Assembly (NCBI GenBank): GCA_016926255.1
Contig: JAFGOY010000017.1
Coordinates: 1-64,000, forward strand
Direction of reading: 5' to 3'
DNA from: Anaerolineae bacterium
Lineage (GTDB): Bacteria > Chloroflexota > Anaerolineae > Aggregatilineales > UBA3940
DNA: 64,000 nt
The notes under the pieces were generated by a model, which saw only the letters and a program-made list of their open reading frames with translations, ran no database searches and was not told where the DNA came from. Numbering within the stretch: the first letter of the stretch is position 1; each line of letters starts with the position of its first letter. A program made the translations under genes and the position numbers. Below, one piece after another: positions 42,796 to 49,861 of the stretch.

Positions 42796-43182
42796 CTACT
42801 CAGTTTCCTCGACTACCAGCGGGGGACGCTCACCGACTTCGGTGAACGGCTCGCGGGACAGGGAGGCAAGTTCCCACTCGCCGCCCTCCATCACCAGACT
42901 ACCCTGGTTGCAGCTTTCGACGCACTGGCCGCAAAACGTGCAGCGGTCAATGTGGTAGGTCATCTGGTAGTGCTTGGCCTTCTTGTCGATGACCTCGATT
43001 TCGATTGCCATCGCCGGGCAGTCCCTGGCGCACAGGCCGCAGCCGGTGCAGGAGTCCGGGTCCCAGACGAGGCTGCCGCGCAGCCGGTCGGGGGTTTCGG
43101 TGGGTTCCGCCGGGTAGTTCTCGGTGAACGGCTTCTTGAAGAGCGCCCCGGATACGTCTTTGAACATCATGCCGAATTTCAT
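42796..43182 (-). CDS. Ferredoxin-like subunit (NuoI/EchF type) of hydrogenase-like complex
   Basis: A 128-residue protein with two 4Fe-4S clusters: CTGCGLCARDCP (C45, C48, C51, C55) and CTFCGQCVESCN (C81, C84, C87, C91), in the NuoI layout (MKFGMMFKDVSGALFKKPFTENYPAEPTETPDRLRG). It would carry electrons between ferredoxin and the hydrogenase small subunit. I use the ATG at 43182 after AAAGG; the upstream part of the frame is repeat DNA. It follows the large subunit by 167 bp, with an intergenic repeat between, as the last gene of the cluster. Confidence 0.9.
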   Translation of the reverse strand: MKFGMMFKDVSGALFKKPFTENYPAEPTETPDRLRGSLVWDPDSCTGCGLCARDCPAMAIEIEVIDKKAKHYQMTYHIDRCTFCGQCVESCNQGSLVMEGGEWELASLSREPFTEVGERPPLVVEETE

Positions 43183-43227
43183 AGTGCTGCCTTTACGGAG
43201 ACATCGAATTAGGTTTGCATAATCTGA

Positions 43228-43306
43228 ACCCCCACCTGCCCTCGCTTCCTCGGCCTTTCCTCCCCCTTGCAAGGGGAAGGTCAAACCGAAGGTTTGGCGG
43301 AGGGGG
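43228..43306. repeat. CCTTTCC..GGAAGG repeat in the hydrogenase operon
   Basis: CCTCCCCCTTGCAAGGGGAAGG with a CCTTCGGTTTGGCGGAGGGGGTT-type continuation: a set of hairpins between the large subunit and ferredoxin genes. Such hairpins may adjust the ratio of subunits in the operon. Confidence 0.5.
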
Positions 43307-43349
43307 TTATCGATAGTTATGCAAGTCCCAATTGATCCCCCCTATTAGC

Positions 43350-44564
43350 TCACCCTACAACCAGTGGGTCGTAATCTTGCGAGCGCTGCTTATAGTATTC
43401 GATGCCGTGCTGCCTTAACTGTTCCCACGTCCAGCCGTCGGAGCCATTGTTCCGATTGACCCGCACCATCCGGTCATTGCAGGAGAAGCAGGGATCGATA
43501 CCGGCGAGGATCATCGGGACATCGGCGAGCTGGTGACCGACGGCGAGCTTGACGACCGAGGTCATGTTGCAGATGGTTGGTGTGCGCACCTTGACCCGGC
43601 TGGGAATGTCGGTGCCGTCGCTCTTGATGAAATAGAACAGTTCGCCGCGCGGCGCTTCGACCCGGAAGGCGGCTTCGCCTTCGGGGATTTTACGCTTGAC
43701 CCGCGTCTTGATATCGCCCGGCGGCAGATCGTCGAGCACTTCGCGGATCAGCCGGTAGCTTTCGAACAGTTCCTTGATACGCACGGCGAAGCGCGCTTCG
43801 AGATCGCCCCGGTCGTCGGTAATGGTGGTGACCGGGTGATCGACGTAGGCCCCGTAGGGCGCTTCGATACGCACATCGCGCAGGACGCCCGAAGCACGGG
43901 CGGTCGGGCCAATCGCGCCGAGGACTTCGGCCTGATGGCGGGTCATCGTGCCGATGCCGCGCGTGCGCTGGAGGAAGCTGGCGTCGGTGGTGACGACCTT
44001 AAGATAGTGATGGGTGCGCTCTTCGAGATAATCGAGCGCTTTCAGGATGTCGCCGATGTGGGCGGCGGTCAGGTCGAATTTGACGCCGCCCAGGACGTTG
44101 GCCGAGTAGTTGACCCGGTTGCCGCTGATCGATTCGAGGAGGTCCATCACCGTTTCGCGATCGCGCCAGCTAAACATGAACAGCGCGTCGAAACCACCCT
44201 GGTGGGCACCGACGCCCAGCCAGAGCATGTGGCTATGGATGCGTTCCAACTCGGCGATGATCAGGCGGATGGCCTGGGCACGGGGCGGCACCTCGACCCC
44301 GGCGAGGCGTTCGACGCCCATCGCAAAGGCCGTGCCGTGAATGTGCGAGCAAATCCCGCAAATACGTTCGAGCAGATAGAGGTTCTGGACGTAGGTGCGG
44401 CTCTCGGTGGCTTTTTCGATTCCCCGGTGGGCGTAGCCCAGCCGGACGATGGCGTTGGTGACGACTTCGCCATCAACGGAGATCAAAAAGCTGGAAGGCT
44501 CCTTCAGCGCCGGGTGCTGGGGGCCAATCGGGACGGTGAACTGTTCAGTCTTCTGCGGCTGCAT
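43350..44564 (-). CDS. [NiFe] group 4 hydrogenase-like large subunit
   Basis: A 404-residue protein. Both Ni-Fe ligand pairs are present: ERICGICSHIHG (Cys69, Cys72) and DPCFSCNDR (Cys359, Cys362). NuoD subunits of complex I have lost these, so this is hydrogenase-type, as in Ech/Mbh/Hyf. Other family blocks: GPQHPALKEPSSFLISVDGE, GYAHRGIEKATESRTY, GGVKFDLT and GIGTMTRHQAEVLGAIGPTARASGV. Forty-two residues follow the last cysteine, without the His of groups 1-3. AAGGAG is in place; the start overlaps the nuoC-like gene by 20 bp. Confidence 0.92.
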   Translation of the reverse strand: MQPQKTEQFTVPIGPQHPALKEPSSFLISVDGEVVTNAIVRLGYAHRGIEKATESRTYVQNLYLLERICGICSHIHGTAFAMGVERLAGVEVPPRAQAIRLIIAELERIHSHMLWLGVGAHQGGFDALFMFSWRDRETVMDLLESISGNRVNYSANVLGGVKFDLTAAHIGDILKALDYLEERTHHYLKVVTTDASFLQRTRGIGTMTRHQAEVLGAIGPTARASGVLRDVRIEAPYGAYVDHPVTTITDDRGDLEARFAVRIKELFESYRLIREVLDDLPPGDIKTRVKRKIPEGEAAFRVEAPRGELFYFIKSDGTDIPSRVKVRTPTICNMTSVVKLAVGHQLADVPMILAGIDPCFSCNDRMVRVNRNNGSDGWTWEQLRQHGIEYYKQRSQDYDPLVVG

Positions 44565-45060
44565 CCGACTGCTCCTTGTGGTGATTGTGTAAGACCGACG
44601 GGTCGAAATCCTTGCGCAGCGGGTAGACGCCTTCGGGCCAGTCGTCGGGGAGATAGAGGCGCAGCGGATTGCGCATCCCCACGACGGTGACGCCGAACAT
44701 CTCGCTGAGTTCGCGCTCGTAGGGTTCGGCACCGGGGATCAGGTCGGTGAGGGACTGGATTGTCGCATCCTCACGCGGGATGGGTACGCGGATGGTGATC
44801 ACGGCGGCGGCGACGCAGAACTGGTAGAGAATCTCCAGCCGCCCGTCTTCCGGGCCAAGATCGAGGCCGGTGATCGCCGAGAGGTAGCCGAGACGCTGGA
44901 CACGCAGTGCGGTGACCATCGGGATCAGTTCTTTCGGTTCTTTAAGCGTCACATCCAGTCGATCAGGGGCGGGCGGCGCCGCTTCGACCGGCCAGACCCA
45001 GTTGACCAGCACATCGGTGGCGAGGGTGATCGCTTCGGCGGTTGTCATACTCGTTGGCAT
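44545..45060 (-). CDS. NuoC/EchD-like 30-kDa subunit
   Basis: A 171-residue complex I 30-kDa-type protein: LGYLSAITGLDLGP, then SLTDLIPGAEPYERELSEMFGVTVVGMRNPLRLYLPDDWPEGVYPLRKDF, the classic NuoC signature. The C-terminal DPSVLHNHHKEQSDAAAED is hydrophilic. It would bridge the small and large subunits. Start ATG at 45060 with AGGGAG; it begins 11 bp after the small-subunit stop and overlaps the next gene, so the genes are tightly coupled. Confidence 0.92.
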   Translation of the reverse strand: MPTSMTTAEAITLATDVLVNWVWPVEAAPPAPDRLDVTLKEPKELIPMVTALRVQRLGYLSAITGLDLGPEDGRLEILYQFCVAAAVITIRVPIPREDATIQSLTDLIPGAEPYERELSEMFGVTVVGMRNPLRLYLPDDWPEGVYPLRKDFDPSVLHNHHKEQSDAAAED

Positions 45061-45071
45061 GCTGTCTCCCT

Positions 45072-45620
45072 CTACCCGTGCTCGCTGCCTGCGTGCGGTG
45101 CAGCGGCGATCTCGCCCGCAGCGGCGGCGATGGTTTCTCCGGCATCAGTTTCATCTGCCGGGGGTTCTTGAAGGCTGCCGAGCAGCTTGACGATCCCGTC
45201 GATGATCGCTTCGGGGCGGGGCGGGCAGCCGGGAATGTAGGCATCGACCGGGATCACGTTTTCGACGCCGTCCATCACATTGTAGCAACCCTGGAAAATG
45301 CCGCCGGAAAGCGCACAGGCTCCCACCGCGACGACGAACTTGGGTTCGTGCATCTGCTCGTAGGTCCGGATCAGCCGCTCACGCGCCTGGCGGGAAACCG
45401 GCCCGGTGCAGATCAACACGTCGGCGTGACGCGGGCTGCCCTGGAGCTTGATGCCGAACCGCTCCAGGTCGTAGCGCGGGGTGAGCGTTGCCAGTATCTC
45501 GATATCACAGCCGTTGCAGGAGCCGCTGTTGAAATGGATCGCCCAGGGGGAATTGATCCGCGCCCAGGTCGTAATCTGATCGAGTGCCGCTTGCCAGGGC
45601 TTCGACAGGTTCGAACTCAT
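45072..45620 (-). CDS. NuoB/EchC-like hydrogenase small subunit
   Basis: A 182-residue small subunit with the proximal 4Fe-4S ligands C35, C38 (SCNGCDIE), C102 (GACALSGGIF) and C132 (PGCPPRPE). The opening SPWAIHFNSGSCNGCDIEILATLTPRYDLERFGIKLQGSPRHADVLICTG is the hydrogenase-type NuoB pattern. A 35-residue acidic, alanine-rich tail follows the fold. It is the first gene of the operon, preceded by a palindrome in its leader. No membrane anchor. Confidence 0.92.
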   Translation of the reverse strand: MSSNLSKPWQAALDQITTWARINSPWAIHFNSGSCNGCDIEILATLTPRYDLERFGIKLQGSPRHADVLICTGPVSRQARERLIRTYEQMHEPKFVVAVGACALSGGIFQGCYNVMDGVENVIPVDAYIPGCPPRPEAIIDGIVKLLGSLQEPPADETDAGETIAAAAGEIAAAPHAGSEHG

Positions 45621-45648
45621 TCATCACTCCAGGAAAACCAGATACGTT

Positions 45649-45667
45649 ATGTCGGGAAAACCGACAT
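45649..45667 (-). promoter_or_regulatory. Inverted repeat in the hydrogenase operon leader
   Basis: ATGTCGG (45649-45655) and CCGACAT (45661-45667) are perfect arms with a 5-nt loop, 29 bp upstream of the first start codon. It may be an operator for an unknown regulator or a leader hairpin. The remaining 45668-45976 region between divergent genes is AT-rich. Confidence 0.5.
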
Positions 45668-45826
45668 CCTTACTAATGATAGCCCCAAAAGGGTGGGAGG
45701 ATCAGCTTTTGGGATGCGAATGTGACTTTTTTCAAGTACTCTTAGCGCATTGTCACAGCAGGGCCGGACAGGACATTGTTATGGTATCGTTACTTTTTCG
45801 GCACCATCTGCCTGACGTATCTGTAC

Positions 45827-45832
45827 TATAAT
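45827..45832 (+). promoter_or_regulatory. Candidate -10 box of the receiver gene
   Basis: A consensus TATAAT in ATAATAATAATTGG about 145 nt before the response regulator start. No clear -35 sits 16-18 nt upstream, so the call is tentative. Confidence 0.3.
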
Positions 45833-45976
45833 AATAATTGGAGGCATCCGGGCGAGAAAACCAGCTGCTTTCACCTGACTGCGATTGAAAAACCGAATAG
45901 CTATCAATCAAACTTCATTCTGATTCCCGCAGTGCGTAGTACACGCACCAATGTCGACCAGCGAAGGTGTGGTGCC

Positions 45977-46429
45977 ATGGAGAAGAAAATATTAGTTGTC
46001 GACGATGACTCGGATATCCGCGAACTACTCAGTACGATTGTATCATTGATGGGCCACGAACCGGAACCGGCCTGTGATGGCGTCGAGGCCATCGACCGTA
46101 TCAAGGGGCGCGTGCCCGACCTGATCCTGCTTGACCTGATGATGCCGCGTATGAATGGCTTCCAGGTATTGAACTTCATGACGGCCACGCCCGATACGCG
46201 CCGCGTGCCGGTGATCGTCATTACGGCGGTCAACGACGAAACGCTCGCCGCGCTGCCGGGTGTCTATAAAGTCATCAAGAAGACCGAGATGAAGCTGGCT
46301 ATATTGAGAGAAATCATTACCGGCGCATTGGACGGGACACTCCCGCAGATATCGCGGGGAGCACACGATCCGAAGCCCATACTGGGCGAAGCTCCGGCAT
46401 CGACCTGGGGTGGCGATCTCATCATGTAG
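45977..46429 (+). CDS. Single-domain response regulator
   Basis: A 150-residue receiver: VVDDDSDI, phospho-acceptor Asp in DLILLDLMMPRMNGFQVLNFM, Thr in VIVITAVND and Lys in VIKKTEMK. The ~35-residue tail after the fold has no DNA-binding domain. I use the ATG at 45977, since upstream in-frame codons lie in an AT-rich stretch; AAGG is 12 nt upstream. It is transcribed divergently from the hydrogenase-like operon, and no histidine kinase is adjacent. Confidence 0.9.
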   Translation: MEKKILVVDDDSDIRELLSTIVSLMGHEPEPACDGVEAIDRIKGRVPDLILLDLMMPRMNGFQVLNFMTATPDTRRVPVIVITAVNDETLAALPGVYKVIKKTEMKLAILREIITGALDGTLPQISRGAHDPKPILGEAPASTWGGDLIM

Positions 46430-46464
46430 GCCCTGTTGTATGGTCAAACGCAGCAAAGACAAGG

Positions 46465-46498
46465 CACCCGCCACCGGTTGGCGGGTGTTTCTTTTTCG
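46465..46498 (+). terminator. Rho-independent terminator after the receiver gene
   Basis: CACCCGCCA (46465-46473) pairs with TGGCGGGTG (46479-46487), followed by TTTCTTTTT. Confidence 0.9.
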
Positions 46499-46550
46499 AT
46501 CCACAGATGACACAGATTTCACAGATATTTAGATGTCAGATAGGCTTGAG
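46498..46550. repeat. CCACAGAT-type triplet repeat
   Basis: TCCACAGATGACACAGATTTCACAGATATTTAGATGTCAG and ATAGGCTTGAGGC: the same block as at 33366-33400. It reaches the 3' end of the amidotransferase gene. Confidence 0.75.
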
Positions 46551-46551
46551 G

Positions 46552-47250
46552 CTATTGAGTCTGTTTCTCTATCCGATCCAATAGATCGAACATGGTGCGG
46601 TTCATCGCCGGGATGAGATCGAGATGGGCCAGCATTGCGTCGGCGGGCTGCATGTGCGGGCCAAAGCCGATCTCGTCGGCGCAGTGGGTGATCAGGGCAT
46701 GGACATTTTCGGCTTTGACTTCGAGGTGAAACTGGAGCGCGACGACTCTGTCGCTATGGACAAACGCCTGATTCTCACAGGCTTCGCTGCGGGCGATGTG
46801 GACGGCCCCGGCGGGTAGATCGTAGGTGTCGTCGTGCCAGTGGTAGGCGATCAATTTGGGGGGAGAAGAGTCGAACAGCGGTGACTCTCCAGCAGCGCCG
46901 GTGAAGGTGATTGGGAACCAGCCGATCTCCCGCTGCGCGTTTTTGTAGACTTTCGCGCCAAGCGCATCGGCGATGAACTGCGCTCCCAGGCAGATGCCCA
47001 GGACGGGCTTGTCCGTTTTCAGCACGGCGCGGAGGAAGGCTTTCTCGTTGCCGATCCAGGGGTATCGATCCTCGTCGTAGACGCCCATCGGGCCGCCCAT
47101 GACGATCAGCCAGTCGAAGGTGTCGAGCACAGGGAGGGGATCGCCGGCATAGAGGTGAGTCGTCGTGACCGGGTGGCCTTTCCGGTCGGCCCAATCGGCG
47201 ATGGAGCCGATATTTTCGAACGGGACGTGTTGCAGGGCATGAATGCGCAC
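46552..47250 (-). CDS. Class I glutamine amidotransferase-like protein
   Basis: A 232-residue GATase1-fold protein: MGGPMGVYDEDRYPWIGNEKAFL, nucleophile Cys in VLGICLGAQFIADALGA, and His-Glu in LQFHLEVKAENV, so the triad is intact. Relatives act as stand-alone glutaminases or gamma-glutamyl hydrolases for unknown amide donors. Start GTG with AAAGGA. The last ~30 residues extend past the core fold. No partner synthase domain is nearby. Confidence 0.85.
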   Translation of the reverse strand: MRIHALQHVPFENIGSIADWADRKGHPVTTTHLYAGDPLPVLDTFDWLIVMGGPMGVYDEDRYPWIGNEKAFLRAVLKTDKPVLGICLGAQFIADALGAKVYKNAQREIGWFPITFTGAAGESPLFDSSPPKLIAYHWHDDTYDLPAGAVHIARSEACENQAFVHSDRVVALQFHLEVKAENVHALITHCADEIGFGPHMQPADAMLAHLDLIPAMNRTMFDLLDRIEKQTQ

Positions 47251-47329
47251 GATAAGAATCCTTTGCTTCAGCGTGTGCTGATTCTATCGTGGGGCGGGGT
47301 GGGGATGTCAATGCTCTGATCGGGTAGGG

Positions 47330-47560
47330 GGGCAACCGGCAAAACGCCCCGTTTTCACCCCCTCCCTGACCCTCCCCCTCCGAGGGAGAGGGAACAGAAT
47401 CGCGTAGGGCCACCGCGCGGGATTCGAATACCTCATTAATATGTCGATAAGCAAACAGCGAAGCGTGCCAGGCCCGTGCCCTAGTTCTGACCTGTTATTG
47501 GCTGCCCTCGCCCGGATGCGTGCCCACAAGGAGGGCGACCACAAGGGTCGCCCCTACGGT
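47330..47560. repeat. Intergenic repeats between amidotransferase and gcvT genes
   Basis: CACCCCCTCCCTGACCCTCCCCCTCCGAGGGAGAGGGA-type sequence at 47355-47393 and GGGCGACCACAAGGGTCGCCCCTAC at 47533-47557. The 47251-47613 gap contains no convincing gene; a short frame at 47441-47626 is not supported. Confidence 0.6.
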
Positions 47561-47613
47561 TGGTTTGATTTCAATCCCCGATTATTCCCGGCCAACAGAT
47601 TCTGGTGTGCGGG

Positions 47614-48702
47614 TTACCGCCGGTAGGCGGGGATGTAGAAAGGCCGCTTGACGATTTTTGCCTTTTTGGGCTTGCCCCGGATATCGACCTCGACTTCTTT
47701 GCCGAGTTCGTAGGTGCTGCGCGGGATGAGCGCCATCGCCGCGTAGATGTTGGCGCTGGGGGCAAACATCCCGGTCGTGACGAAGCCCGTTTGCCCGTCG
47801 ACGTGGACTTCGTAATGCTCACGCGGGACACCCGGATCGATCATCTCCAGGCAGGCCAGGCGGCGCGGCGGGCCTTCGAGACGCTGCTTGAGCAGCGCAT
47901 CCCGCCCGACGAAATCGCCTTTGTCCGTCCTGACGGCGAAGCCCAGCCCGGCTTCGAGCGGGGAAATCGATTCGCTGAGTTCGTGGCCGTAGAGCGGCAT
48001 ACAGGGTTCGAAGCGCAGACTGTCACGCGCGGCAAGCCCGACCGGCATGATCCCGTGCGGTTCGCCCGCGTCGAGGATTGCCTGCCAGACGGTGGGAGCC
48101 TGGGCCGCATCGAAGTAGAGTTCGAAGCCGTACTCGCCCGTGTAACCGGTGCTGCCGATCAGCGCATCGACTCCGGCGACTTTGCGGCGGGTGCCGGTAT
48201 GATAAGGAACGGTGGAGAGATCGCCATCGCAGATGGTTTGCAGAATCGCTTCGGCTTCTGGCCCCTGGAGGGCAAGCATGTAGGTTTCATCGGAAACATC
48301 GGTGACTACGGCATCGAAGCCGGGCAGGTGGGCATCGAGCCAGCGCAGGTCTTTCTGGCGGTTGGAGGCATTGACCACCACGAAATAATGTTCGGGCAGG
48401 CGGTAGATGAAGATGTCATCGACCGTGCCGCCGTCGGCGTAGCAGAGAAGCGAATAGGCCGCCTGCCATACATCCAACTCGGCGACGTCGCTGGTGGTGG
48501 TGTACTGCAAGAATTCGAGCGCTTCCGGCCCCTCGACAATGAACTGGCCCATGTGATCGATATCGAACAGACCGGCGGCCTGACGCACAGCGGCGTGTTC
48601 GGCGAGCGGGCTGGTGTACTGAACCGGCATCGCGTAACCGGCGAAGGGCACCATCCGCGCACCGAGCTTCAGATGAGTCTCGTATAACACCGTCTGATTC
48701 AC
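47614..48702 (-). CDS. gcvT: Aminomethyltransferase (glycine cleavage T-protein)
   Basis: A 362-residue T-protein that transfers the methylene group of glycine from the H-protein lipoyl arm to tetrahydrofolate. Family blocks: MVPFAGYAMPVQYTSPLAEHAAVRQAAGLFDIDHMGQF, GGTVDDIFIYRL with the catalytic Asp, STGYTGEYGFELYF, GLAARDSLRFEPCMPLYGHELSE and GFVTTGMFAPSAN. Start GTG with AAAGGAG. The other glycine-cleavage subunits (GcvH, GcvP) are not in the window. Confidence 0.95.
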   Translation of the reverse strand: MNQTVLYETHLKLGARMVPFAGYAMPVQYTSPLAEHAAVRQAAGLFDIDHMGQFIVEGPEALEFLQYTTTSDVAELDVWQAAYSLLCYADGGTVDDIFIYRLPEHYFVVVNASNRQKDLRWLDAHLPGFDAVVTDVSDETYMLALQGPEAEAILQTICDGDLSTVPYHTGTRRKVAGVDALIGSTGYTGEYGFELYFDAAQAPTVWQAILDAGEPHGIMPVGLAARDSLRFEPCMPLYGHELSESISPLEAGLGFAVRTDKGDFVGRDALLKQRLEGPPRRLACLEMIDPGVPREHYEVHVDGQTGFVTTGMFAPSANIYAAMALIPRSTYELGKEVEVDIRGKPKKAKIVKRPFYIPAYRR

Positions 48703-48849
48703 GGCTACTCCTTTCAGTGTTATGGGTTGTCTCTATGATTTAATTATATAGCGATCTGGGGAAGGATGGACGGTTTTGGGGATGAAGGTTCCAGGTATCC
48801 GAGCAATTATGTCAAACGCTACAAGCCCCAGTATAAATCAAAAGTCCAT

Positions 48850-49290
48850 TTATAGAACCAGAACCATCACGACGGCGGACGCAGGGCAGGCGCTCTGAAA
48901 CTCGACCGACTGCCTGACCGACTCCGGCACGTCATCACGGGTGATGGTTTGGAAACCATAGAAGCGACCGAAGAAATCGGCGGCGGTGGTGGTCAGGAGG
49001 TAGACGGCGGGCATCTGGCGATCACGGGCGAGGTCGAGGGCGGCGTTGGTGAGCTGCTGGCCGAATCCCAATCCGCGCAGCGAATCGTCGACAGCGACCG
49101 AGCGCAGCAGGCCGCCATCCTCATACATTTCGACTGCCGCGCAGCCTACCACCCGGCCATCCTGCCGGGCGACTATCGCCCCGCCGAAGTGGTCGGCGAG
49201 ACCGTCGACGGGCAGGTTGCTGCGCCTGAGCAGATCGAGCACTACGTCGAGATCGGAATCAACGGCGGGTTCAATGAATATCGATTCCAT
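48850..49290 (-). CDS. GNAT acetyltransferase, ArsN2-like
   Basis: A 146-residue GNAT protein: IEPAVDSDLDVVLDLLRRSNLPVDGLADH, VGCAAVEMYEDGGLLRSVAVDDSLRGLGFGQQLTN with the acetyl-CoA loop, LTTTAADFFGRFYGFQTITRDDVPESVRQSVEF and CPASAVVM. This pattern, including the terminal CPxSA, is that of ArsN2 enzymes, which N-acetylate methylarsenite-type compounds. No other arsenic gene is near. AGGAGG precedes the ATG at 49290. It is downstream of the DUF1232 gene. Confidence 0.8.
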   Translation of the reverse strand: MESIFIEPAVDSDLDVVLDLLRRSNLPVDGLADHFGGAIVARQDGRVVGCAAVEMYEDGGLLRSVAVDDSLRGLGFGQQLTNAALDLARDRQMPAVYLLTTTAADFFGRFYGFQTITRDDVPESVRQSVEFQSACPASAVVMVLVL

Positions 49291-49335
49291 GCTGGCCTCC
49301 TGTGCGGAAAAGGGTCGCCTGAGTATAGCCAATCC

Positions 49336-49752
49336 CTAGAAGATACGCAGTACTAACCGGATGGCAAGACCAGCAAGCGCAATCCAGATCAGGCCGACGA
49401 TGACCGCACCCACCCAGCTTACAGGCTTGCCGTCCTGAAGTTCCTGCTCGGCCTTTTCCCGTGAATCCGACATCACGTCGCTGGGGATCATGCGCAACGC
49501 AATAACCACCCCAAGCGGAATAAGAATCAGGTCGTCAAGATAGCCGAGTACCGGGATGGGATCAGGGATCAGGTCAATGGGACTGAAGGCATAAGCGACG
49601 ACGAGCGCGGCAAATACCTTTCCATACCAGGGTGTCCGGGGGTCGCGGTAGGCAAAATAGAGGGCAAAGACCTCTGTTTTCAGCGCTTTGGCACGCTGCT
49701 TTACTTTCTGGAAGATGGTCATATCCTGGTTCGATGTGTTATTCTTCGGCAT
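49336..49752 (-). CDS. YkvA-like DUF1232 membrane protein
   Basis: A 138-residue protein with the DUF1232 core YFAYRDPRTPWYGKVFAALVVAYAFSPIDLIPDPIPVLGYLDDLILIPLGVVIALRMIP, plus a C-terminal membrane helix. Function unknown. AGGGAA is 8 nt before the ATG. Its stop lies 45 bp before the start of the ArsN2-like gene, so the two are probably co-transcribed. Confidence 0.9.
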   Translation of the reverse strand: MPKNNTSNQDMTIFQKVKQRAKALKTEVFALYFAYRDPRTPWYGKVFAALVVAYAFSPIDLIPDPIPVLGYLDDLILIPLGVVIALRMIPSDVMSDSREKAEQELQDGKPVSWVGAVIVGLIWIALAGLAIRLVLRIF

Positions 49753-49813
49753 CGGTGATTCCCTGCTGTGAATATACTATAACGGCGAAAATCCTGGGGC
49801 TGGAAATAGAAGA

Positions 49814-49838
49814 GGGCGACCGCAAGAGTCGCCCCTAT
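49814..49838. repeat. GGGCGACC-type palindrome
   Basis: GGGCGACCGCAAGAGTCGCCCCTAT, a slightly diverged member of the dispersed family, 24 bp beyond the end of the glutamate dehydrogenase gene, on the DUF1232 side. Confidence 0.6.
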
Positions 49839-49861
49839 AATCGATTAGAAAAAGTGATGTG

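Noticed and set aside
43350-44564. Naming the large subunit NuoD of respiratory complex I
   Set aside because: NuoD proteins lack the CxxC pairs; both are intact here.
43533-44690. A 385-codon frame antisense to the hydrogenase large subunit
   Set aside because: Shadow of a gene with fully conserved hydrogenase motifs; composition is typical of antisense frames in GC-rich DNA.
32285-47395. Treating all CCTCCCC..GGGAGAGG repeats as copies of the MITE
   Set aside because: Copies at 13970, 42640, 43228 and 47345 share the C/G-rich core only and lack the GGCTC...TGTAGAAAG ends.
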